Assembly (NCBI GenBank): GCA_012837525.1
Contig: DUQZ01000069.1
Coordinates: 1-35,420 of the forward strand
DNA: 35,420 nt
DNA from: Clostridiales bacterium
Lineage (GTDB): Bacteria > Bacillota > Clostridia > Christensenellales > Aristaeellaceae
Reading direction: 5' to 3'
Of the stretch, positions 24,576-32,388 are shown piece by piece. Numbering within the stretch: the first letter of the stretch is position 1; every line of letters begins with the position of its first letter. Under the pieces are notes generated by a model. The model was given only the letters and a program-made list of their open reading frames with translations, searched no databases and was not told the DNA's origin. The position numbers were made by a program, and so were the translations under genes.

Positions 24576-26906
24576 TTAATCCTCCAGTGAAAGATGCGTC
24601 TTAATATGGACCTGGCCATTTGAAAACCGCAGGGTGATGGCGCCGGTGTCGCCGGTTGACAGGGTGAAAGCGTTTGCATCGTCCAGGTGTGACAGCGCCA
24701 TTTTATAGCGGTCTGCCTGGTGCGCGCTCCCCGTAATCAACGCCAGCTGCGGGGACACCAGCCCAAGACTGTCCCGGCTGTTGTCCGCGCGGCTGCCGTG
24801 GTGCGGCACCTTGAGGACCTGCGAAGTGCTTAGGGCATAGGGCGCGTAGGCGGCGCTGATGTCACCCGTTGTCAGCATACTCACCCCGTCCAACTCCCAG
24901 TATATCACGAGGGAGCCATGATTGGCCGCCATACCCGGATAGAAAGCGTCAGTGACTGGCCAGGTCACGGTGGCCTTCGTGTGCTTGGATTCCAAAATAT
25001 CCCCAGCGCCTAAAGAGCGAATGGGGATGCCCATTTGCTCCGCCCGCTCAATCAAGGGCAGGCATTCATCAATATCCCGCGCGGTGAGCGCGCCGTACGG
25101 GAGCAAGATTTCCTCAATCGGGATGTTGCTATGCAATAACTGTTCCAGCCCGCCCGCATGGTCCCGATGCAGGTGGGTGATGATCAGATGGTTGACGCGC
25201 CGGTTGTTCGCGGACAGGTAATTGACCACATCGCCCGCATGCTCGCCCGTGTCAATCACAAAGGTGGTATCGCCATCCACAATGACCGCGCTGTCAGCAA
25301 AACCGGTGGAGAATTGGATATAGCGCAGGGACTGGTCCTGCGGGAGAAACGGCGTCAGGGCCAGCAAGCCGCATAAAATCCCGGCGGTGATGAATTTTAG
25401 TTTGGGCTTCCACGCCACATACCTTGTCGGGATGTGTATCAGCAGGTAGATCAGACCAACGGCTGCAGGGGGGATATAGGGCAAGCGGAGGCTGGCGTAT
25501 GGTAGTTTGGCGAAGAAAGTGACACCTAAAAGATAACCCTGTGTCAGCAGTTTAACAGGTGTTGCAGCAAATATGGCGAAGGGGATATGGATAAAAGAGA
25601 TTAAAAGAACCCCCAAAAACCCTGCCATCAACAGGCCGACCATCACAATGGCGATGGGGCTGATCAAAAGGCCAATCAGGGATACCCTGTGGTACACGTT
25701 GGACAGGGGCACGAAAGTCGCCAGGCTGGCAGCCAGCGTGGTGCCATAGGCCAGCAAGGCATTCTGGAGCAGCTTTGGCAAGCGCCTGAACCAGGAAAAC
25801 CGGCGCAGTCCGGCGCTGAATCTGTCGCCCAGGGTGATGATGCCCAGCACCGCCAAAAAGGACAGCTGGAAGCCCAGGCTGAACAAGTCCAGCGGGCGGA
25901 TGAGCAGGATGATGAAAAAGGCAGCGGCCAGGCTGGTCAGTGGATCCGCCCGGCGCTTGAACAGCCTGCCTGATAACAGGATGATAAACAAAATGCTTGC
26001 GCGCAGTACCGAGGGACGGAAATCCAGCAGCGCGCAGTACGCCAATAAAATGGCTGACAGCAACAAAAGCTGTGTCCTGGGGGAGAGGTGGAGGGGCTTT
26101 GTGATCAGCAACAAAAAAGCGGCCAGGATGCCCACGTGCAGCCCGGACACCGCCAACACATGCGCGATGCCCGCAATCTGGAAATCATGGGTCATCTCCT
26201 GGTCCAAATCGGTTTTAATGCCCAACAGGAGCGCGCTGGCCAGGCCGGCCTGCTCCCCAAATAACAACTGAATCCGCGCGTGCAGTGCCTGCCGCGCGCG
26301 CAGGAAAGGATTGGCGGGGGTCAGCTGGCTGGATGGCTCCAGGATAAGCTCCCGTGCCCCGCTGATGCCAAGCGGGATGCCCTGCTTGAGCAAATGAAAG
26401 CGAAAGTCAAAGCCATATGGGTTCACCTGCCCTTGCGGGTGATAGACCTGGCCTGCAAACTGCGCCCACTGTCCGTCCAGCGGCAGGGCTGCGTCCTCTA
26501 GCGGGTAATAGGTCCAATAGGCGCGGAGCGCTTGGGTCGTGTGCCCGTCCGCGTCCCTCAGGGTGACATCCCTGATCACAGCCTTCACGCGCTGGCCATC
26601 CGCGGCCATCACACTCTCGCCCGTCACGCGCCCCTGCACCTCATATTTTCCCTCTGGCGGCAGCTGCGGATGCGCCTTTACACCAAACAGAAGGGCACCC
26701 AAAAAGAAAAAGGCCAGTGACACGGCCCCAAAACGTAATAAAGTCTTGCGCGGCAAAAGCAGCGCGCCAGCCAGGCTGATCAGAAGACCTGCCACCGGCA
26801 GCCACAGGACAAAGCCGGCCCAAAGCCGGCACAGCGCGATCCCGCACCCGAAGGCCGCTGCCCAGCAGACCAGGGGCCGCTGGGCGGGGAAAGCGCGCGG
26901 GTTCAA
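24576..26906 (-). CDS. comEC: DNA uptake channel protein ComEC/Rec2
   Basis: Polytopic membrane protein that passes single-stranded DNA into the cytoplasm during natural transformation. The 776-residue protein has the three expected parts: an N-terminal helix pair with a DUF4131-like soluble domain (about 1-200), the competence domain with H-V-L-A-V-S-G-L-H-V-G and many helices (about 220-500), and a C-terminal metallo-beta-lactamase domain (about 520-776) with T-H-L-H-R-D-H-A-G-G and V-P-H-H-G-S, likely a nuclease or ssDNA-binding site. It seems to start with TTG (26906), sharing TTGA with the stop of the upstream hydrolase. No comEA or other competence gene is in the window, so competence itself cannot be claimed. 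Confidence 0.93.
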   Translation of the reverse strand: MNPRAFPAQRPLVCWAAAFGCGIALCRLWAGFVLWLPVAGLLISLAGALLLPRKTLLRFGAVSLAFFFLGALLFGVKAHPQLPPEGKYEVQGRVTGESVMAADGQRVKAVIRDVTLRDADGHTTQALRAYWTYYPLEDAALPLDGQWAQFAGQVYHPQGQVNPYGFDFRFHLLKQGIPLGISGARELILEPSSQLTPANPFLRARQALHARIQLLFGEQAGLASALLLGIKTDLDQEMTHDFQIAGIAHVLAVSGLHVGILAAFLLLITKPLHLSPRTQLLLLSAILLAYCALLDFRPSVLRASILFIILLSGRLFKRRADPLTSLAAAFFIILLIRPLDLFSLGFQLSFLAVLGIITLGDRFSAGLRRFSWFRRLPKLLQNALLAYGTTLAASLATFVPLSNVYHRVSLIGLLISPIAIVMVGLLMAGFLGVLLISFIHIPFAIFAATPVKLLTQGYLLGVTFFAKLPYASLRLPYIPPAAVGLIYLLIHIPTRYVAWKPKLKFITAGILCGLLALTPFLPQDQSLRYIQFSTGFADSAVIVDGDTTFVIDTGEHAGDVVNYLSANNRRVNHLIITHLHRDHAGGLEQLLHSNIPIEEILLPYGALTARDIDECLPLIERAEQMGIPIRSLGAGDILESKHTKATVTWPVTDAFYPGMAANHGSLVIYWELDGVSMLTTGDISAAYAPYALSTSQVLKVPHHGSRADNSRDSLGLVSPQLALITGSAHQADRYKMALSHLDDANAFTLSTGDTGAITLRFSNGQVHIKTHLSLED

Positions 26907-27607
26907 AGGTTTACTTCAAGGCCGATACGCGCCATGGTGGTGTGCGCGAATTCCGACCTGGCTTCCGTCAGCAGCAGGTCCTTGTCGCTGCCCGGCTGCA
27001 GGTGGGTGATGATCAACTGCTTCACTTTGGCTTCATGTGCCAGTTGCCCCGCTTGCGCTGCGGAATAATGCGGCAGCTCCTCATGCCACTGCGCGCGGGT
27101 AAAGGTGGCGTCACAAAGCAGCAAATCGGCGTTCTCACAAAAGCTGGCCAATTGCGGGCTGTCCACCGCGTCGCCGCTGTATACAAAGGCCTTGCCGTTC
27201 CGCTCAAAGCGCAGCGCATAGGCGGGCAGCGGGTGCTTGACCGCGATGGCGCTTACTTCAAAGCCCGCGATCTGACGTTTCTGCGCGATGTCCTCCAGCA
27301 CAAACTCATTCCCAGCCAACAGGTCCATGATGGGGTGCGGTGTTAAGGGGGCAATCAGGCGCATCTGCAGCTTTTTAATCTGCAGATAATACTTCAGCGC
27401 CAACAAATCGCCCACATGGTCGTTGTGCCAATGGGTGATGTAGATGGCGTTTAAATCCTCCGGCTTCATCTGCGCCATCAGGCGGGGCAGCACGCCGCAG
27501 CCCATGTCCAACTGCAGGCTGCCCTCGTCACAGGTCAACAAATAGCCGGAGCAGGCGCCGTGCGCGTCCGGAAAGGAGCCGTCACACCCCAGAATGGTCA
27601 GTTTCAT
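26903..27607 (-). CDS. RNase Z-like metallo-beta-lactamase-fold hydrolase
   Basis: A 234-residue cytoplasmic protein starting M-K-L-T-I-L-G-C-D-G-S-F-P, with Y-I-T-H-W-H-N-D-H-V-G-D (H59, H61, D63, H64), S-G-D-A at the second metal-bridging Asp and I-T-H-L-Q-P-G near the end. This is the pattern of RNase Z/ElaC-related phosphodiesterases, but the protein is shorter than RNase Z (about 300 residues) and lacks an obvious flexible-arm insertion, so tRNA processing should not be assumed. ATG at 27607 follows GGGAGGAA and lies 26 nt inside the CPBP gene. It overlaps the comEC start by 4 nt. Confidence 0.85.
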   Translation of the reverse strand: MKLTILGCDGSFPDAHGACSGYLLTCDEGSLQLDMGCGVLPRLMAQMKPEDLNAIYITHWHNDHVGDLLALKYYLQIKKLQMRLIAPLTPHPIMDLLAGNEFVLEDIAQKRQIAGFEVSAIAVKHPLPAYALRFERNGKAFVYSGDAVDSPQLASFCENADLLLCDATFTRAQWHEELPHYSAAQAGQLAHEAKVKQLIITHLQPGSDKDLLLTEARSEFAHTTMARIGLEVNL

Positions 27608-28364
27608 GCCGTTCCTCCCGCAATAGAAGCCGTGTTGAGACGATGAAAACAATCAGGCTGATGCCAATCATGCCCAGGGTGGGCTGCGCGTCCGCGTAGT
27701 TCATCATCAGGATGGAGAAATTGTACATCGCATGGAAAATCACCGCCAGCAGGAAACTGCCCCTGACATGAATCACGCGAAAGAGAATGAAGGAGAAGAA
27801 CAGCAGCGGCACAAAGGCAATCAGGTTCAGGTGCAGCGCCGCGAAAGCCAGGCTGGCAAGCGCGATCGTCCAGCCCGTGCCAAGCTTCATGCCCAGCAGG
27901 CGCGGCAGCGCCATGCGGAACATCAATTCCTCGCTAAAAGCGGTAATCAGCCCAATGGTGATCGTCGCGATCAGCATGTCCATCAGCGTTTTGGGCACGA
28001 TGGCAGCCGGCATGGAGATGTCAACACCAAGGGAGTCCAGGAAGTTGTGCGCCAGGGCGCCCAGCAGGGAACCCACCAGGGTGTAGGCCACAGCGCTGAT
28101 CATGATTAAGCCCGCGTGCAGGCTGCTGGGGCGTTTGTACAAGGTTTCCGCCTGTTTTTCGCTCAGGCCAAAGCCGCGGATCAACAGCAGGGCTGGCATG
28201 CCAAACATCAACAAGGTTTGCAGCGCACTGATAAGGCACAGCAGGGCAAAGCTGACGCCCTGCAGGTTAATCAGCCGCGGGAAAAACCAGCCGGCGATGA
28301 TGCACACCACGGCCAGGGCCAGATGGATCGTTCTGTGCTTAGTCAAGGGTGTAAATTCTTCCAA
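27582..28364 (-). CDS. CPBP-family intramembrane metalloprotease
   Basis: Polytopic membrane protein (260 residues, about seven to eight hydrophobic helices) of the CPBP/Abi family. The catalytic signatures are present: S-E-E-L-M-F-R (motif EExxxR), F-A-A-L-H-L-N (motif FxxxH) and a third H-A-M-Y-N-F. Family members cleave membrane substrates or act in bacteriocin self-immunity; the substrate here is unknown. The most upstream plausible start is TTG at 28364, overlapping walJ by 26 nt; TTG at 28346, which overlaps the walJ stop as TTGACTAA, is the alternative. Lies inside the walJ-rsmG operon, overlapping both neighbours. Confidence 0.87.
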   Translation of the reverse strand: MEEFTPLTKHRTIHLALAVVCIIAGWFFPRLINLQGVSFALLCLISALQTLLMFGMPALLLIRGFGLSEKQAETLYKRPSSLHAGLIMISAVAYTLVGSLLGALAHNFLDSLGVDISMPAAIVPKTLMDMLIATITIGLITAFSEELMFRMALPRLLGMKLGTGWTIALASLAFAALHLNLIAFVPLLFFSFILFRVIHVRGSFLLAVIFHAMYNFSILMMNYADAQPTLGMIGISLIVFIVSTRLLLREERHETDHSGV

Positions 28365-29145
28365 CGCGGTCCCGCCAGGTCATGTCCAGGTGGATGTCAA
28401 CACCGGGCTTCAAACCCTTCTGGCTTAATTCCTGGGTGACGGTTTGCAGCGCCAATTCCGGCGTGTTGTTGTCCGCGCTCAAATGGCCCAGCAGCGCGCG
28501 GTTGACCCCGGTTTCAAACAGGGCGGCCAGCGTCTCGGCACAGGTCAGGTTGCTTAAATGCCCCTTGGTGCCCAGGATGCGTTTTTTGAGGTAATCCGGG
28601 TAGCGCGTGTTATGGATCAGCATGTCCGGGTCGTGATTGCTTTCCAGTAGAATCAAGTCCGTACCCGACAGCGCGCGCACCACCTTCTTGGGCACGCGGC
28701 CCATGTCCGTCGCCACCGCGACGCTGCGGTTGCCCGCGTAGATGCGGAAGGCGACCGGCTCCACCGTGTCATGGGGGATCAAAATGGGCAGCACGCCCAA
28801 ATCCCCAATGTAAAATTCTGTGTCCGTATCAAACACGCGGCGCAGGCTGGCGGGCACCTCACCCACCAGGCGGCGCATGGCCTTGGTCTGCCAGGTGGCC
28901 TCGTTGGCATAAATAGGGATGTGGTACTTGCGGCTTAACACGCCTGCGCCCGTGATGTGGTCGGAATGCTCATGCGTGATCAAAATGGCGTCAATGGTCT
29001 CTGGCAGCACATCAATCTGCGCCAGCTTGTTGCTGATGGTGCGGCCGGGCACGCCGGCGTCCACCAGCACCCGGGTGGTGTTGGTGGCAATATAGGTGGC
29101 ATTGCCGTTTGAGCCGCTGGTCAGCGAGCAAAAGGTCATCTTCAT
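28339..29145 (-). CDS. walJ: WalJ (YycJ)-like metallo-beta-lactamase-fold protein
   Basis: A 268-residue MBL-fold protein beginning F-C-S-L-T-S-G-S-N-G-N-A-T-Y-I, with I-T-H-E-H-S-D-H (H58, H60, D62, H63), A-T-D-M-G, L-L-E-S-N-H-D and K-G-H-L-S-N, which together match YycJ/WalJ, an exonuclease-like protein linked in Bacillota to coordination of cell division with replication. In Bacillus it lies in the walRK operon; here no walRK is adjacent and it instead leads the CPBP-hydrolase-comEC-holA-rsmG operon. ATG at 29145 or the second ATG at 29139 could serve as start; neither has a strong ribosome binding site. The promoter is at 29190-29218. Confidence 0.9.
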   Translation of the reverse strand: MKMTFCSLTSGSNGNATYIATNTTRVLVDAGVPGRTISNKLAQIDVLPETIDAILITHEHSDHITGAGVLSRKYHIPIYANEATWQTKAMRRLVGEVPASLRRVFDTDTEFYIGDLGVLPILIPHDTVEPVAFRIYAGNRSVAVATDMGRVPKKVVRALSGTDLILLESNHDPDMLIHNTRYPDYLKKRILGTKGHLSNLTCAETLAALFETGVNRALLGHLSADNNTPELALQTVTQELSQKGLKPGVDIHLDMTWRDRVGRIYTLD

Positions 29146-29189
29146 CGTGTTTCGTTCAATCCTCTTTTCGCGCGTGTGCGCATATGGGC

Positions 29190-29218
29190 ATTATAGGCAC
29201 AACGGAGAATCTTTACAA
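29190..29218 (-). promoter_or_regulatory. Promoter of the walJ-rsmG operon
   Basis: On the minus strand TTGTAA (29218-29213) and a perfect TATAAT (29195-29190) are 17 nt apart, about 45 nt before walJ. It probably drives all six genes down to rsmG because no internal gap is long enough for another promoter. Confidence 0.75.
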
Positions 29219-29255
29219 GCAGATGTAAAAGCCGAAAAACGGGTATAATCTACAC

Positions 29256-29284
29256 TTGCATATTTATCGTTTTCGGATTATAAT
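29256..29284 (+). promoter_or_regulatory. Promoter of the ferredoxin gene
   Basis: TTGCAT at 29256-29261 and a perfect TATAAT at 29279-29284 are 17 nt apart, about 45 nt before the start codon. It is divergent from the walJ promoter in the same 184-nt intergenic region. Confidence 0.75.
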
Positions 29285-29329
29285 CTGAGCATAATAAAGT
29301 GCGTAAGCACTGGAATGGAGGGGATGTGC

Positions 29330-29500
29330 ATGGCATATAGAATTTCGGATGCATGCATCAGCTGCGGCGCCTGTGAACCAGAATGCCCGGTCAACGCTAT
29401 TTCTGAGGGAGATACGCAGTTCGTTATCGACGAAGAACTCTGCATTGATTGTGGTGCTTGCGCGGACGTTTGTCCTGTGGACGCACCGGCTCCGGTGTAA
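29330..29500 (+). CDS. 2[4Fe-4S] clostridial-type ferredoxin
   Basis: A 56-residue electron carrier with two C-x2-C-x2-C-x3-C-P motifs: C9, C12, C15, C19 and C38, C41, C44, C48, the full ligand set for two [4Fe-4S] clusters. The sequence starts M-A-Y-R-I-S-D-A-C-I-S-C-G-A-C and is typical of the small acidic ferredoxins of anaerobic Clostridia, which supports an anaerobic lifestyle. ATG at 29330 follows GGAGGGG; an ATG at 29324 is too close to that site. It is a single-gene unit with its own strong promoter and terminator. Confidence 0.96.
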   Translation: MAYRISDACISCGACEPECPVNAISEGDTQFVIDEELCIDCGACADVCPVDAPAPV

Positions 29501-29513
29501 GATAGCATCCATT

Positions 29514-29537
29514 GCGCCGTGCAAACGGCGCTTTTTT
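29514..29537 (+). terminator. Intrinsic terminator after the ferredoxin gene
   Basis: GCGCCG (29514-29519), loop TGCAAA, CGGCGC (29526-29531) and six T residues. The hairpin repeat begins 6 nt later. Confidence 0.9.
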
Positions 29538-29543
29538 GTTTTA

Positions 29544-29702
29544 TACTGAACGCACTCATGAACGCTGCCATGAGCCGGTTCTTTTTCGTTTCCGCGTTGT
29601 TTCGTTCAGTCAGCGTAGCGCTGCGGCTACGCCTCCTTCACTCAACTTAGCGGAAACAAAAAACTCCTCGGCTCCTGTTTGCGTTCATTCGCATGTTCAG
29701 TA
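29544..29702. repeat. 159-bp hairpin repeat element, copy 2 (upstream of topB)
   Basis: Second copy of the element at 15841-15999, same length, no gaps, about 81% identical; the best-conserved parts are the two ends and the apical GCGTAGC/GCTACGC hairpin with the following CTCCTTCACTC. This copy folds more perfectly than copy 1: the GTTTCCGC/GCGGAAAC stem (45-52 with 107-114) has no mismatch and a T-run pairs with an A-run next to it. The element is bounded by TA at both ends. It ends about 6 nt before the topB ribosome binding site, so it would be in the topB leader if transcribed from upstream. No coding potential was recognised. Confidence 0.85.
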
Positions 29703-29719
29703 TTATTGAAGGACGTAAT

Positions 29720-31942
29720 ATGATCTTAGTTATTGCAGAAAAGCCATCCGTCGCGCGGGATATCGCGCGCGTGCTCAAGTGTTCGCGTAAGGAGGGCTGG
29801 TTTGAGTCCGCCGCCCATCAGGTCACTTGGGCGCTGGGGCATCTGGTCACGCTCAAGGAGCCGGACGAGGTGGATGAGCGGTACAAGAAATGGCGCAAGG
29901 AGGACCTGCCCATCCTGCCGGAGGAGATTGGCACCAAGGTGATTGCAAAGACCCGCAGCCAGTTTTCCCTGGTCAAAAAGCTGATGAATGACAAGGCGGT
30001 CACGCGCGTTGTGTCGGCCACGGACGCCGGGCGCGAAGGGGAGTTGATCTTCCGGCTGATTTATGAGCAGGCGGGCTGCAAAAAACCGGTGGACCGCTTG
30101 TGGATCAGCTCCCTCACCGACGCCGCCATCAGGGAGGGCTTTGACGCGCTCAAGCCCGCTTCCGCTTATGACGGGCTGTATCAAAGCGCCCTGTGCCGTT
30201 CGCAGGCGGACTGGCTGGTGGGCATGAACGCCAGCCGCGCCTTCACCTTGCAGTACAATGTACTGCTGTCCGTGGGCCGCGTGCAGACGCCCACGCTGGC
30301 CATTTTGGTGGAGCGTGAGCGGGAGATCCGCGCCTTTGTTCCGCAGGATTTTTTCACCCTGACGGCGAACTTCGGGGACTACACAGGCCAGTGGTTTGAC
30401 AGGAAGGCTTCGGATGAGCGCACCGCGCACCGCATCCTCAAAAAGGAGCAGACAGAGGCCATCCAAAAGGCCGTCAAAGGGCAGACGGGCACCATTACCA
30501 AGGCGGACACCCAGCCCAAGCGGGAATTGCCGCCCCAGTTGTTTGACTTAACCAGCCTGCAGCGGGAGGCCAACCGCGCATTAGGTTTTACCGCGGATAA
30601 AACGCTCAAGGTGGCGCAGTCCTTATATGAGGGCAAAAAGGCGCTCACCTACCCGCGCACCGACAGCCGCTACCTGCCCAATGACATGATTCCGCGGGTT
30701 TCAAAGGCACTATCAAGCCTGCCGGATACCTATCAGCCCCATGTGGCGGCCATGCCGCGCAAGGACGGCAAACTGCCCTATTCCAGACGCATCTTTGATG
30801 ACGCCAAGGTGAGCGACCACCACGCTATCATCCCCACGCCGCAAAAGGCGGATCCCGGCAAGTTCACCGCGGATGAGCGGGCCCTCTATGATCTGGTCGT
30901 CCGCCGCTTTATTGCGGCGTTTTATCCCGCCTTTGAATATGACCAGACCACCGTCATCACCGAAGTGGCGGGTGAGCCCTTCAAATCGACAGGCCGGGTC
31001 GTAACAAAGGAAGGCTGGAAGGCCGTCATCCCGCCCGCGCGCAAGAAGGGCCAGGAGGAGGAGGAAACCAGCCTGCCCGCGCTGTCTGTGGGCGACACGC
31101 GCGCGGTGAAGTCCACCAAGCTCAAGCAGGACACCACCAAGCCGCCCGCCCCGCACACGGACGCCAGCCTGCTTGCGCGCATGGAGCGCCCTGGCGCGCA
31201 GGTAGAGGACGAGGAGTTGATGGAGACCCTCAAAAAGGCAGGCCTGGGCACACCGGCCACCCGCGCCGCGACCATTGAGCGCTTGATCCAGGTGGGTTAT
31301 GCCAAACGACGCGGCAAGGTGATTTCCGCTACCGAGAAGGGCGAGCGTCTGATTGACGTGGTGCCAGAGGAGATCGCCTCCCCCGTCATGACCGGCAAGT
31401 GGGAGCAGGCGCTGGAGGAAATCGCCCGGGGCGAACGCGATCCGAAACGCTTCATGGACGGCATCCGACGCCTGTCCAGCTTTTTGGTGGAGGACGCGTT
31501 AAAAGAAAAGAAGCCGGTGGACTTCCCCGGGGAAGTACGCACCGCGCGCGGGAAGGTCAAACCGGTCAGCACTGCCAAGGTGTTGGAGGGGATTGCTTGC
31601 CCCGTTTGCGGCAAGCCGGTTCAAGAGACGGACCGCGCCTTTGGCTGCAGCGATTGGAAGAACGGCTGCAACTTTACCCTGTGGAAAAACGCCTTCTCCC
31701 GCGTCAAAGGGCCTATGCTGAACGAAGGCATCGTGCGCCTGCTTCTGTTGCAGGGGGAGGTGCGCGGCTCAAGCGGTGTATTGCGCGTCAGGGACGGCCA
31801 GTTGTCCTTCACGCCCAACCAGCAGGACACGCCTTCGCATACAGTGCCCCTGCGCTATGTGCGCCAGGAGAAACCCGCAAACGAAGGGAAACCGGCCAGG
31901 AAACCTGCAGCCAGGCGGACAACGAAGAAGCCCAAGCCTTAG
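29720..31942 (+). CDS. topB: DNA topoisomerase III
   Basis: Type IA topoisomerase that decatenates DNA through a transient 5'-phosphotyrosine link. The 740-residue protein starts with the TOPRIM fold (I-L-V-I-A-E-K-P-S-V-A-R-D-I and later A-T-D-A-G-R-E-G-E-L-I), then S-V-G-R-V-Q-T-P-T-L-A-I and the active site Y-P-R-T-D-S-R-Y-L with Tyr311. The C-terminus has one zinc-ribbon-like topoisomerase repeat (C-P-V-C-G-K-P ... C-S-D-W-K-N-G-C) and a Lys/Arg-rich tail. ATG at 29720 follows GAAGGA; the frame is open back to 29693 but that part lies inside the hairpin repeat. It ends in TAG. It is the first gene of the plus-strand group that continues with ybaB-recR-tdk-rmuC. Confidence 0.95.
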   Translation: MILVIAEKPSVARDIARVLKCSRKEGWFESAAHQVTWALGHLVTLKEPDEVDERYKKWRKEDLPILPEEIGTKVIAKTRSQFSLVKKLMNDKAVTRVVSATDAGREGELIFRLIYEQAGCKKPVDRLWISSLTDAAIREGFDALKPASAYDGLYQSALCRSQADWLVGMNASRAFTLQYNVLLSVGRVQTPTLAILVEREREIRAFVPQDFFTLTANFGDYTGQWFDRKASDERTAHRILKKEQTEAIQKAVKGQTGTITKADTQPKRELPPQLFDLTSLQREANRALGFTADKTLKVAQSLYEGKKALTYPRTDSRYLPNDMIPRVSKALSSLPDTYQPHVAAMPRKDGKLPYSRRIFDDAKVSDHHAIIPTPQKADPGKFTADERALYDLVVRRFIAAFYPAFEYDQTTVITEVAGEPFKSTGRVVTKEGWKAVIPPARKKGQEEEETSLPALSVGDTRAVKSTKLKQDTTKPPAPHTDASLLARMERPGAQVEDEELMETLKKAGLGTPATRAATIERLIQVGYAKRRGKVISATEKGERLIDVVPEEIASPVMTGKWEQALEEIARGERDPKRFMDGIRRLSSFLVEDALKEKKPVDFPGEVRTARGKVKPVSTAKVLEGIACPVCGKPVQETDRAFGCSDWKNGCNFTLWKNAFSRVKGPMLNEGIVRLLLLQGEVRGSSGVLRVRDGQLSFTPNQQDTPSHTVPLRYVRQEKPANEGKPARKPAARRTTKKPKP

Positions 31943-31951
31943 CGGTCTGCG

Positions 31952-31980
31952 TTGTCAAGCACCACAATCCATGGTAATAT
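31952..31980 (+). promoter_or_regulatory. Possible promoter of the ybaB-recR-tdk-rmuC unit
   Basis: TTGTCA at 31952-31957 and TAATAT at 31975-31980 are 17 nt apart, in the 110-nt gap after topB. The -35 is good (5 of 6) and the -10 moderate (4 of 6). Between it and ybaB lies a small hairpin, CACCGC-CATC-GCGGTG (31991-32006), without a T-run. Confidence 0.45.
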
Positions 31981-32052
31981 ACGGATAAACCACCGCCATC
32001 GCGGTGACTTTCATGTCAAGAGAAAACAGGGCAACCTGTCAAGGAGGATCAC

Positions 32053-32388
32053 ATGGCGAGAGGAAAATTCGGCGGCATGGGCGGCGGCAATATGCAGCAG
32101 CTGATGCGCCAGGCGCAAAAGATGCAGGAACAGCTGGCCAAGACGCAGGAAGAGCTGGACGAGCGCGAGTATGAAGCCCAGTCCGGCGGCGGCATGGTCA
32201 AGTGCAAAATCAACGGCAAGCGCGAGTTGGTGGAGCTGTCCATCAACCCCGGCGCTGTGGACCCGGATGATGTGGAGATGCTGGAGGACCTGGTGATGGC
32301 CGCGGTCAACGAGGCGCTGCGCCTGGGTGAAGAAACCCGCGAGCAGGCCATGGGCGCGATCACCGGCGGCATGGGCGGCCTGCTGTAA
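32053..32388 (+). CDS. ybaB: YbaB/EbfC-family nucleoid-associated protein
   Basis: Small dimeric DNA-binding protein (111 residues) with a Gly/Met-rich N-terminus, an amphipathic helix rich in Gln (M-Q-Q-L-M-R-Q-A-Q-K-M-Q-E-Q-L) and the conserved G-G-G-M-V-K-C-K-I-N-G and L-V-M-A-A-V-N-E-A segments. YbaB proteins bend or coat DNA and are almost always coded next to recR, as here. ATG follows AAGGAGG, and the stop codon directly abuts the recR start. In many bacteria dnaX lies upstream; here topB takes that place. Confidence 0.95.
   Translation: MARGKFGGMGGGNMQQLMRQAQKMQEQLAKTQEELDEREYEAQSGGGMVKCKINGKRELVELSINPGAVDPDDVEMLEDLVMAAVNEALRLGEETREQAMGAITGGMGGLL

Noticed and set aside
29693-29719. 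topB start at the upstream ATG
   Set aside because: This ATG is inside the right end of the hairpin repeat; ATG at 29720 has GAAGGA upstream and begins exactly at the TOPRIM strand.
31991-32006. Hairpin after topB as a terminator
   Set aside because: The 6-bp stem is followed by ACTTTC, not by a T-run; it may be only part of the ybaB leader.
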